From positions 75,517,209-75,581,208 of the forward strand of contig NC_090022.1 in assembly GCF_037176765.1 (NCBI RefSeq): a stretch of 64,000 bases of DNA, read 5' to 3'. The translations under genes were made by a program, and so were the position numbers. This DNA comes from Anolis sagrei (Eukaryota; Chordata; Lepidosauria; Squamata; Anolidae). The notes beneath the pieces are model-generated. The model did no database searches. It was given only the letters and a program-made list of their open reading frames with translations, and had not been told where the DNA came from. Shown one piece after another: positions 1-11,700 of the stretch; position 1 is the first letter of the stretch; each line of letters begins with the position of its first letter.

Positions 1-794
1 TGGAAAACCAGGCATTAAAGACCAGGTACCACATTTTGTTTTATTTATTTACAAATCCACCTTCATTTATCATGGGCTCCTTTCAACAATTAGTTGCGAT
101 ATTTGTTGTTGTAATTCTTGGGGTTTTGTTTTTGGCTTTTCTTTTGGATATCCCAACAAGATTCCTTTTTCAATTATTTGGCTTTGTTTAGGGTATAAAG
201 CAACCAGCTAATGTTATGGCTCTGTTAAACTGAATGTAAGCTGACAAGTCTTATTTTGTACACCTTTTGTCCCAAACTGTTTTCCAGTAAATTCGGGCAC
301 CAACTGTGACATTTTATTCCCTCTCAACATCTGGATTTCTTTTAAATTCCGAGACATATTTCTGGGGGAAATAACCTTTTCATTCATATATATATATATA
401 TATGAATGTATAATTATAGTGTAGCAGTTCATCAGCAAATGGTAATGATACTGGGGGAGGAGGATTAAAATTCAAGGAAGAGAAAATATTTCTTTCAAAC
501 TGTAGGACTACTTCAGTAAAGCATATCTAGTTTTTTTTTTTAAAAAAACTTTATAAGATCACAGGTGCAAGTCCATAGAATTGGATCCAAGAACAAGAAG
601 CTTGTTCAGAAACATGGCATTTGATGGCAGACCATAGTGGTGGCATGCCACACCTCCAGTATTAGCCTGAAGAGGTTCTTGCAGATCAATGTCAATTCCT
701 TTATTCCAGATCAGACCTGGAAGGCTAGCAATTCTGTAATAGAGCTCAGTAACTGGGTCATTCCAGGCTCGCCATCTGAAGGATTGCCAATTCA

Positions 795-1140
795 GGTATG
801 CTTAGCCTGGAGAAAAGAAGGCTGAGAAGGGAGCTGATAGCCATGTTTACATATTTAAAAGGATGTCACATTGAGGAGTAAACAAACTTATTTCCAGCTG
901 CTCTAAAGACCAGAACACAGAGCAATGGATTGAAATTTCAGGAAAAAAACTTCCTGATGATAAGAGCTGTTTGGCAGTGGAATATGTTGCCTTGAAATGT
1001 GATGGAGTCTCCTTCTCTGGAGGTCTTTAGGCAGACACTAGTCATTCATCGGAGATGCTTTGATTACGTGTTCCTGCATGGAAGGGGGTTAGTCTGGATG
1101 GCCCTTAGCATTTCTTTCAATTCTGTGGTTCTGTGATTCT
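795..1140 (+). repeat. CR1 LINE 3' fragment
   Basis: The translated reading resembles the C-terminal end of CR1 ORF2 (LEKRR...LI.M..YLKG..., then SPSLEVF). It ends in the CR1-type tail of repeated ATTCTGTG-like units (ttctgtggttctgtgattct). It is truncated at the 5' side and decayed by stops and indels. Confidence 0.8.
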
Positions 1141-4100
1141 AGTCTGTCTATGCCACACCACATTTTGTAAGGATTCGGGCAATTTGTTACCTCTCCTTTC
1201 TAAAAATGTTCATACTTGGAAAGGTTGCATGTTGGGGGTAGGGGTGGGGGGAGTCTGTCACACCAATCATCTCCCTGACATAGTCATTTTCTATTTGTAG
1301 AAACAGATTCCATAATGTGAGTCCCCAAATGCACTTTTGAAATGATACTTTTATGACAATTTTACCACTTCAGTAAAAGCTAGACCTCTGCTGTGTAATG
1401 CGCTGAACAGGAAAAGTAATTAAATTATTTCAATTAGTTTTTGCTATCAGGAAGAGATCTGCAGGTTGTAATTCCATTAGACCTAACATGCTTGAATTGA
1501 ACTTTCCTCTTAGAATTTTTCAAGCGACACAGAGCCTCTTAAGTGACAGCCGATGGAGAAAATAGCACAAAATCTGTTAGCAAAATACAGCAGCTCCATT
1601 AAAACAAAAATGGTTTGTGAAATGTTATATGTGACGCTTCAGTAGGAAGAGTCAAGTTCAATACAAAATATCTCGCTCACTAATGTAGCGAGTTGTGGTC
1701 CCTGCCACCAAGCAAATGAGTTTTGGAGCCCTTCTTAGCATTATGCCCAATTGTCCAATGCTTTGATAGGGTTCATTTAGACCAGTGAGCCAGTTGGATC
1801 CTTTTTGCATTAGCAAAAGTTCAGGACTGGGAAAAGATAAGAAGGCTGAAAACAGACTAAGCGAGGGGATTTTGTGTTCTCCTGGAAACACACCTGAAGA
1901 GGACTACTGTATTTTCTGATTGAAGTTTGTCGCTTGTTTTTCTTCTTTGTTTCTATTTTTCATTCTTGCACAGGGCTGAATGTATAGTGCATTTAGTTCT
2001 TTATGTTAGTAGGTTGCTTACCTTCTGAGTATGGGAACACATAGCTCTGTAATGATGAAGCCTCTTACCATTCTTTCACATTCTTAGGGATAATTTAACA
2101 CTGGATGAACACTCTGTAGAGCCCAGAGGGCCATCTCAGCTGCAATTTGGGATAACTGGGAGACATGACCAATGGTACATACACTTCCACTCCCATAAGT
2201 TAAAAATAGATGTGTTATAACTATTAAATGTGTCTTGGCACTTGGTGAGATCTGATAGTGTAATGACTCTTTGAGAGAGTTACCTGTTAAGACGATGCTT
2301 CCTTACCATGTTTTAGCTCTGGGTGGAAACAGGAGAAGGAAGAAGTAAAACACTTTTCATAATCCCTTCTAATCAAGTATCATTAAGTCTTTGTGCACTA
2401 ACTCTGGGTAATTGAAATGCTGTTTATTCTTAAATGTTTTAGTTTATTCTTAAATGTTTTAGGATTAATAATGTAGCAAATTCTTGAGAAGCTTAAATAC
2501 TGAACTGTTGAATGGTTTTGGTAGCTGATGTTGACTTTCTTGGTGGATTAATCATTAGAGCCAAATATTCATAATATAGATGTGCCCATCAATAGTTATT
2601 TTTCTGTAGTAGACCTTGGATTACAACCAGGACTATAATTTCTGATTTGTTATATGTTTATTCCCAGTAGGGAGAAGGTCAGTTTTTATTGCACTGTCTT
2701 TCGGATATTTTCAGATCTATTCTAATCCTTCCTATGTGAGTGACAGAATGAGTAGATCAGAAGAATTACAGAAACATGGCATTTGTTGGCTATTAATGGA
2801 CATGTCAGAGGCACAACCCTGTTTTTTAACTCCTTTACTTCTTGATTGTTTGATGCATTTTGTAGATGTAGTCATATCTAGTAAATTTTTTCTGTATAGT
2901 TTTCATCCTTAAAAGCTCATTGCATTCTCTCCCATCCATTTTGATGTGTAACTTGCAGGAAGTGAACCATAGAGAATGGATTTGTTTCCAGCGCATAGCC
3001 CGAAGCTCTTCAGAACTCATTTCTAATTATTTGCCTCTTCTGAATAGTCTCTTTGTTTTTAAATAAATGTAAATAATGTAATATATCCTTATTGTGATCC
3101 AGATTCCAGACTGGAAGATTTGACTACTCTGTACACAGGAGGACTGGCCAATGCAAATCAGAGGAGGATTCTCAGTTCTCCAGGTGCAACCCGCAATTCT
3201 TGCTCTCTGTGTGGACCCATCTCTTCCCCACACTTCTGGCTTCAGCCGCTGCTGTGGCAATTAACAGTTTTGTTTCTCTCTCAATGCCGAAAGTAGACAC
3301 CTTTGTTTCAGTCTCCAACCTTTGTTTCAGTCTCTTTCTGCTGCTAGAGTGGCTGTGACCAATGCTACTCTGTGGAAATTGTGCATTTCCTGCTAGGTTT
3401 AAGTAGCCCTTAGTGGGCTGCTACAGGTGTAGTAGAGCCCACTTTTTTCTCACTCTCCCTATCCCGGTTTGACTTGGGAACATGAAGCAGATTGGGAATA
3501 GGTGGGGCATTCTTTTGATGCACATCAAAAGGTGGGAATCACAATTGAACCTATAGAATGTGGTGTGCATATCTCCTGTGAACAGAATGTGAACAGTATG
3601 TTCTTTAAATTGAGTAAGAACACATTTAGAGGTGACAGTGGCAGGATCCGACAGGTTGATCAAAGATTCTGGAGGAGCTAGAGATTCCTAGAGAGGTGTT
3701 CTGCCAGGTTTTTTAAAGTGCTGTTTTTTATTTGTTGTTCTTTCCGATTTTGCAGAGATCATGTTCCCCTAACCCTAGCAAATGAAAAACCATGGGCCAG
3801 TATTGCTTTACTCATCAAAATTTTATTCATTTTCATTAAAATGTAAATAAATCACTTGGGAATGAAATAAAACTGTCAAAAAACATCATTGGAGACAAGG
3901 AATAGGATGGGGGAGTAGGAATTTCAGCTCAGCCTTCCTTCCCATGATGTGCTTTAATGCTTACACTTTGACACATTACTTGATAGGGATTCAGCAACAG
4001 ATTCAATGCTGATGTGGATCTCCTACCTCCACATCTAGCCAGGTATCAAGTCCTAATTATTTACTTACTATAATTGCCTCCTTCAGAACAGAAAGAATGA

Positions 4101-5069
4101 ATTGCTGAAAGGCTAGTGAGAGTAGATAGAAATTCTGCGCTGTTGTTCCTGAACTGAAAAATGCAGGAACCCAGAACACAAACACCATTATTTTTTAAAG
4201 AAAAGCCAGAGTTCCCTCTTAATGGCTTTGCAGCCCCAACACGCCCTCCTGCTTCTTCCTGCGGTGTGTTTTCCATACAGCCATCCTTGTTTCTTTCACT
4301 CTGTGGTTCAAGATTCACTGAGCTGAGCTACTTTAGCAAATGCACTCTGAGAGCCAATCCAGTTGCTAAGCATCTGCTCTTCAGAGAACCAGCAATAAAA
4401 TCAAAAGTAAAATATCAGCTGTCCAAGACCATTTTAATTGCCGAATGCTTTCTCTTTTGAGGGATTTTTAGTCTCTGGTTGTTTCAGACACATTTGCTTC
4501 AGTTCCTGTTTTCTTAGAGTGTTTTTGTTACTTCTTGTGTGCCTTTGATACAAGCCATTAGATCTCGAGGCTTCGAGGATTCAGCTGTATTTTGAGGAAA
4601 ATTCTCTACCTAGAAAGAGCTAAAATTATGTTAGGATAAAAGAACTCTTCAAATGTACTAGAGACTTTCATTTTTCCAGTAAGAGGCTAGATGTCCTTAA
4701 TAAGTCCTCTGATCCAGAAAATTGTTTTTCCTTCTGAGTTTTTAAGGCAATTCTGTCTTTTTTTCCTTGTTTCTCAGTGGACAGCATCTGCATCCCAGTA
4801 GATCTAATCTGCTATCTTTCTTCTTCTTCTTCTACCACTGCCATGTGCCTGTGCTTCTCTTGCTAGGACCCTGGTGAGCCATGGCTGGTGATGGCTTCAG
4901 GACAGCAGCCTTTGTAAGGTGCTCCGAAAAGACTTTGCCTTAAAGGTCTGAGGAGTCTCCTTGCGCCTCACTGTGTCAGTTCTCATGATATAATGTGATG
5001 CTGTCCAGTTATTGTTGTGAGCCACGTGAAGGCGGTGCATTTAAAGGAGTGTCCATCTCTCTGTCTAGA

Positions 5070-5280
5070 GCCAGCATGTTGTCGTGGTTTGAGCGTTGGA
5101 CTATGACTCCAGAGAATACTTTGAATTCATTCTTGACCCACTGGATGATCTTGGTCAAGTCACAATCTCTTAGCCTCAAAGGATGGCAAAGGCAAACCAT
5201 TTTTGAATAAATCCTACCAAAGAGAACTCTGTGATAGGGTTACCATATGTCAGAAACAACTTGAAGGCACACAACCACAA
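5070..5280 (+). repeat. Sauria-type SINE
   Basis: A tRNA-like head with a box A-like stretch (gtggtttgagcg, 5084-5095) is followed by the typical body (ggcaaaggcaaac, a degenerate 'tgccaagaaaac', 'gaaacaacttgaaggcac') and a short A/C-rich tail. Sauria SINEs mark squamate genomes, so this supports the taxonomic call. Confidence 0.85.
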
Positions 5281-7208
5281 AACTGTCTCTCTGTCTTTCC
5301 AGGGCTGAACGGGCAACAGCTGTGCTACTGGCAGATCCTTGTTTCCAACTCCGTTCTATCCAGTACTTGTTGGGTCACACAGAGCCTTTACCACTGGGAG
5401 TAGCATCTTCTTCTACTGATAAGAAACATTTTTCCTTGCAGAGTTGTAAGTATTTTTCTAATCCATTGTGTTTGCATATACTATGGATTGTTTAGGCCTC
5501 CATGCCTATTAGTCACTTGCAAATTATATGCTTTCTAGCTTTCACTTGGAAAAATGGAGGGAGTAGGGGGGAGATGACCACTGTGATCTCTGATACAGAG
5601 TCTTGTAATTTTACTACTTGGGGTTTCTCTCATACTCTTCCCAGGCCTCTTTCTGCCTTCCAGGGATGCCTTTATATTTGAGGCCATCTAACATGTCTTC
5701 TGAGTCTTCATGTCAGTAGCTGTTTGTGGCTTCCAGGTGTGGCAGTAATCTTTTCTGGGGTTTCCTTTGAAAGAACTATCCAAGGTGCTGATTCACATCC
5801 CTGAAATAGATTCAGTACATTGGACAATTATTTTAAAATTTGGACTAATTTGTGGAGTAGATTCACTGCCCTGTTAACATGGAAGTCCCTTGCTGCTTTA
5901 CAGCCTGGAAAGACTTTTGTTTTCCCCTTCTTGCATCCCTACTTCCCAGAAGCAGGACTAGACTTAACTGCAACACATTTCTGCCCTCTGAGAAGGATCA
6001 ACCAACAGTTCAACTAACAGATTTTTTTTCAACATTTTATTTATACCTAAGCTGGTTAACCACTTTTATTACATGCATGCAATGGTGGCTTTTTACAGCA
6101 AAGCCAAATGAAAAGAATAAAACTACAGTTATAATACGTACAGTGTAGGATAACAACACAAAGCAAAATAAGACTTTGGCGGCCTTAAATGGATTTGTGG
6201 ATGCATTTGCTTTGCATACCTTAGCTCCCAGGTTCTGTGGCAACTCCAGTTAAAAGAAAGGCAGGATAGAGACTAAGATGGACATTGAAAACACTTGGCT
6301 TTGAGGAGCTGCTGTGGCCAGAGGAAGTGGGAGATAGTTTTGTTTGTTATGAGGAAGGGGCTGATTTTATGGGGAAATATCCATTTGTTTTAGCACCCCT
6401 TCTTGACACAACTACCTTCCCAATCAAACAACTTACTACATCATTGTACTGAAATAATCCTGAATACTCCTGCTATTTAATGAAGAGAAGGAAATAAAAC
6501 AGTGCTTATCCATGCAGAAAGGGGATTGCTGGTCAGAATGTTCTCAGAAAGAAATGTGTTTGTCCATCTCTACAGAAATGGAGAGTATAAAGTAAGCTTT
6601 TGTCCTTGACTCTGCCATGCCCTTGAAGTTTGCAAAGATGCAGAAGAGCAATTGGTACGCCAAGTCTGTGGAAACACAGACCCTGAGGAATAGCATAGGC
6701 TTTATTTATCCATCCTTAAGGAACTGTTAGTTCCATGGAGGTCTTGAGCTGATGACGGAATAAGACAACGGAGTGCTGAGTTGCCAGAGTGACTGAGAGC
6801 TATTGAAAAGTCCTTGCAGCAGGGAGCAAAATGTCTGTTCTGCTTAAGCTCTCTTTAATTGCGCTGATCCTGTCAATTTATCTTATCCTCTTCTGGGTGA
6901 CAGATGGACTCTAGCCTGAGGCCTTTCCAAATTTTGTTCTCCAGTTGAATGAGTACAAATAAATACACTTGCAGAGTGGCCATTTAATGGATACAATAAA
7001 CCACATCTTATGATTCTCCTTTTGTAATGGTTCCCCTGTGAATCACCGTTATGCTCAGAAAACTGCATTCCCAGGAAATAGAAGGCAAGAGTTGCCCAGC
7101 TAAGCTCTGGACTGTTGCATGCTGAGCACTTTGGGGACAAAGGGGAGGTAGAAATGTTATTCTGAAAGTATGTACATGATTTTTTACTATTAGGAAATAT
7201 AAAATAAC

Positions 7209-7238
7209 ACTGGGAAACTGTTGCAGCAGTTTCCCAGT
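7209..7238. other. Perfect 12-bp inverted repeat
   Basis: ACTGGGAAACTG and CAGTTTCCCAGT are separated by a 6-base loop, with further partial pairing outside (aaaat/atttt). No repeat family is recognised around it. Confidence 0.7.
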
Positions 7239-7611
7239 ATTTTCAAACCAGTGGAACTCCAGGATTCATCTATGACTGCTAAACCCTGGAAGTGCATTTC
7301 ATGAGACAGGCTCTTCCTTGGAGGGCCAGGTGTCTCTTGCTGCAGTGGGAGTTTTCTGGCTTTGGCGAGACTTGCCATTCTTCCCTTCTCTTGAAATCAA
7401 TTTAAGTGGGGCTTTCCTGTTTGGCAGATGTAGGTCGCCTGCCTTACTAACCATTTAAAAACAAGTGCAACAAGGAAGGCAGCCAACTACAGAGGCCACA
7501 GGCTGTTTGTCTTTGTTTTCCTGTTTTGGGGTGCAAGTTGTTTCTCAAAGAGGCAGTTGTTTCCCAGAATGGCTCTTGCTGAGACTTCCCATATCCCTAG
7601 CATCTTCCACA

Positions 7612-7658
7612 ATCACTGCTGCATAGAAGGGCCGTGAATCCCCCTATGCAGCAGTGAT
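7612..7658. other. Perfect 15-bp inverted repeat (hairpin)
   Basis: ATCACTGCTGCATAG at 7612-7626 pairs exactly with CTATGCAGCAGTGAT at 7644-7658. The 17-base spacer contains GGG and CCC that can extend the stem. No known element is recognised. Confidence 0.75.
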
Positions 7659-8759
7659 GGTTTCCCATCCTGTTTCTGTGCCATGAAAGATAAAATTCTT
7701 TTCCCAGTCATCAGAGAGTTCCTCCTTTTCAGAGAGAGCCTGATTCCCAAAATGTATGCTTGTTTATCTTTGAGGAGCACAACCGCCACTTGATGATACT
7801 GAGTTGGACCAGCAGCTGATGTGCTCCATCAAATGGGCACAGGAAATTGATCTATCAAAGCTTTTATGGGCTCCAGCATATGGCCATTGTCGACATTACT
7901 CCTGCTGCCTCTAATAATCTTCCTTGTTGGCTCTAATAAGGGAAAGTTCTGGCTCATTCCTTGCTGCATGAAATTGCAGTAGGCAGCCTAAACAAAAGAA
8001 GGCTCCCCATGACAACATGCAGCAGTGTAAGAGCAGTATAAGAGACATACACAAGCAGGGTTGGGGGAGAGATGTGTATGCCTACTGAATGATTTTCCTC
8101 ATACATTAAAATACGAGCACTTATAGAGACAGCGTTGTTAACCTTCCGTATTAAAAATTAATAGCAGGGAGACCTGTTTCCTTCACTAGTTGCTCATGCA
8201 GTTTGCCTTGTTGGCCCTTCAGGCACTGGAGACCTTTCTCCCCTTACATGGTTGGAGAAATGCCTTATTACTCCATATTTCCTTCTTTTTTTAACATTGA
8301 TTTCCTGCCATCTTCATCAGGATGCACTCTAAGGGGCGCACAATCTTTGGGATTTTGAAAGCTTGCGTACTTTCAGTAACATGAACATTTGTCATAAGAG
8401 ATTGTAGATCAGGCCAGTTTGATTGTGGCAGGAGGTGTGACTGCAGTATACCCTGAGAACATAGTCTTATGTGAATTCCCCCATATATTCTGTTACCTGG
8501 TGGTTTGCAGAAACACAAAGCTTGCTTTGTCAGTGTAGCAACACTTCCAAAATGTTCAAGCCCTTTGTGTCTTACTTGGTTGTGCTGGGCTGTGGCATCA
8601 TGTGGCCAAACACTTTCATTACAGTTTGTGTTGAATCCTACTTAACCAGTTCTTGATCAGAAAGAGGGTGTGTGTGGCTGGTCCTTTCCTCCTTCAAGTT
8701 GTGCTGTTTGGACTTCTCCCCACCTTGTCCCAGTGATATACCTTACTTATTCCCTCCAG

Positions 8760-11700
8760 ACACTGATTATATCAGCCAGGAAGAGCTAGCCAAGGTAGAA
8801 CAAATGCTTGGCCACCTCAGTGAAGAATCCAAGCAGGCTGCAGCCTCCACCTTGGTAAGTATGTCCAGAGATCTTGCCCTTTCAAATCCACAATAACACG
8901 AGGATTGCTCATTCTGGCTCTCAGCATTCCCATGGCCACCCAGAGGCCACAAATGTTATTTGTTTTGCTTATCATCATGTCCCAGGAAATTGGGGTGGTT
9001 TAGACATGCAAGATCCAAAGAGTTGTGGATCCAGGCTCTATGGGAAAGAAGTTGGCATTGGTTGAGATCTGGGTCCTTATGTACTGGGACTAAGGTTGTG
9101 TCATGTTGTCAGTGCAAACTAACATCCACCAGTTCCATAGAGCAGTGTGAACTGCATCTGGAAGTGCTCACTCAACAGGTTCAATGTGTGGAGCATAGCA
9201 GCATGACTGTAAGCCACAGAGGAGGGCAGTCTGTGCTCTTTTTTCTTTGAGACACTGGTGAGCAAACAGAAGTCCCAGTGTTATGGCATCCTATTTCCTT
9301 TAGTGAAAGGAGTCCTGCTTTTTGTGGTCCCCTCATTCTTTCCCCTCCTCTCAGTCCTTCCCAAAATATGAATTATTTTAAATACATATGTTGTCCTGAG
9401 AGCTTTATAGTATAAGGTGTGATGTAATATTTTTAAAGAATCTGCAATTCCTCGAAAGCCTGAATCATAGAAGCCAAATAAACTCTGCAAAAAAAAGTAG
9501 ATAAAATGTAAGTAGGCTTAATAGATTTATTTGAAGTGTATGTTTGTGTGAGAAGTTTCAAAATAGTGAATTTTGGAGCAACGGACAAAGAGTTGAAAGC
9601 ATGCTGAGGAGGAAGGACTAGAAGCTGTCCAAATTGATTCTGGCTGCTGGACTCCCCATGTGTTGCTCTGTCTGGGTGACCTCCGGAGAGAATCAGTGAT
9701 CCATCAAGAAACATGATAGCTGCCAGGGCCTGGGTGTGAATTATTGATGGGGCTGCTCACCTTCCAGCTGCAGTTTGGAGCTGCATGAGAGAAGGCTGCT
9801 GCAGTGAGAGGGAGGGTGGAGTGGCATGGACACGAGAACTCTGTCCCTGGACACAGCAGATGCTCTTGGTCTGTCAAGGCCAGTCCTGGGGCAGAAATGA
9901 ATCTCTGTTAAGACCACCAGGGCATTTGCTATAGGAATTCAGCAGAGGGAGTTTGCCCAAATAGATTTACCCTCTGAGCTCCCTCAAAATCATACTTAAA
10001 GAGAACAGACTGTGTATCTGCACACTGGATAGATAGACTGCATTCAGCTCTGCAGGTATAGTTTATCTTTTTCTTCCAAAAGAGTCACAAGAGATGAAAC
10101 TTTTGTATCTTTGACTTTAAAAAAAGAGGAAAAGGCTCACTTTCTCCCCCTTGTGGCTATGGGACATTCTGCTCATTGAGATTGCTTTTGTTGGACACAG
10201 AGAGAGCCCTCTCTTCCCTTTTGAGCTCATTTGGAGAAAGGTGTTCCTGTATACTTGGATGTTCCAGCTACAGGCAACTGGGTCTCCTAGTAAAAGAATC
10301 TGCATTTTAAAAACATATTCAAAATTAGAGGTTGCCTCTCCACCCGAAACCTCACCCCCTGCATTTATTGGGCATAGTTGAGAAGGAAATGAAGAGGGTT
10401 TGGTCTTGCAAGTCAGAACTCCTTCCTTCCTCGTGGAAGTGGAATGTAATCCAGCCAATAATGTTCCTGTTACAACTGAAGATAGGGTGGCTTGGTGGTC
10501 TCTTATTCAAAAGGTTATTCATCAAAATCAACTTGGTGGTAGTTAACAACAAATGTTATAGCTTTTGACACTGAAACTGGGGGAGAGGTTGCCTATACTC
10601 GCATTCCCATACTGCTATAAGCTACTAAGAGTTGCCCAGCTGCAATCAAACCCATTCCCATCTTTCACTCACAGGGAAATTCCTCTACCCATCTGAATTT
10701 AGGCTGGGTCACTTTTAAACACAGTGTAGCCCTATGAGTTCCAGGCAAAAGCTGGCATGTGAGATAACACCTTCTTTTTGGCAGCAAGCCTTCTAATGTC
10801 CAAGTATCCCAGCAGAAAAAACTGTGACAAATGAAGCCATAGTGAGCAACTGGCAGTGAGAGAGGGGTGAGGGCAGTGTCCCCATAGCCCCCTAAGGGCC
10901 ACACTCACCCAGCGAGCTTGAGTGCTTCTCTTTTCTTCTCCAGTTCCACAAAGTGGCAACTAGAAATTGCATTGCAGCACCAAGCTAGGCCCTGCCATCA
11001 GGTGCTCTATTCTGGAAGCAAGGCTGTTTTGGGAGTAGGCTATCAAGTGCAAGAGCTACTCCCTGGAACAGATGACAAAGACTAAAATATTTTCATGTGC
11101 TAACAGTATTTCAAGATCTTTTGGACCAATGCACCAGTCGCCCTGTTAGCAGCTGATTTCTTAAGTTCAAATTCATTGGAGTCAGCATCAAGTACTTGGG
11201 TTTTCCGTGACTCCTGGAAGGCATTTTTGTGTGTATTTTTGGATCTTCAGTGTGGGTTTATTTTTAGATAGCCTTGAGTCACTAGACTGGGTGAGGATGA
11301 TGTTGCATCTCCTCCAAGGAGAGATGTCCCTGTTCTTCAAACCTACCCTGACTCTGCATTTACTGGCTGGAATCTGGCTGAGGCGCTATGCTCGCAGTTT
11401 CATTTTTTTGCGAGAGAAGGCAGATGAAATCTTTTGGCTCCAAACAGTGAATTATGACAGTCCTTTTCTTCCTTCTTAACCATGGCGTCCATGGCCTTTA
11501 TTCTCTTATCAGTACAGTTGACTAGTATGCCACTGCTGTGCATTGAATGGCCAAATTTTAAAAGGGAGTTTTCCACATGAGTTCTCTCTCCTACTGTTCT
11601 CTCCCCCCTACCCTCAATACAACAAATGCTTCATAGCCAAGGATGGGGTGCTCCCCAGAAACTGGAGTACAAACAGGGTTATCCATGATACACTTATTTA

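Larger units (their letters stand above)
1..8759 (+). other. RNF123: Intron of RNF123 (5' part of gene outside window)
   Basis: No exon of RNF123 or any other gene could be recognised here. The short open frames lack homology that I recognise and lack a consistent splice context. The stretch holds an (AT)n run near 385-403, a CR1 piece, a Sauria SINE, two perfect hairpins (7209-7238 and 7612-7658) and a 20-bp tandem duplication near 2421-2461; the rest looks like unique or decayed intron. It is assigned to RNF123 because the first coding exon seen, at 8760, starts in mid-codon after a polypyrimidine tract. An upstream exon of low conservation could have been missed. Confidence 0.6.

Noticed and set aside
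637-825. Frame 'LKRFLQINVNSFIPDQTWKA...' ending at a GTATGC donor-like site, as an RNF123 exon
   Set aside because: No similarity to the RNF123 C-terminal region that I can recall, and the downstream part is CR1. Not supported.
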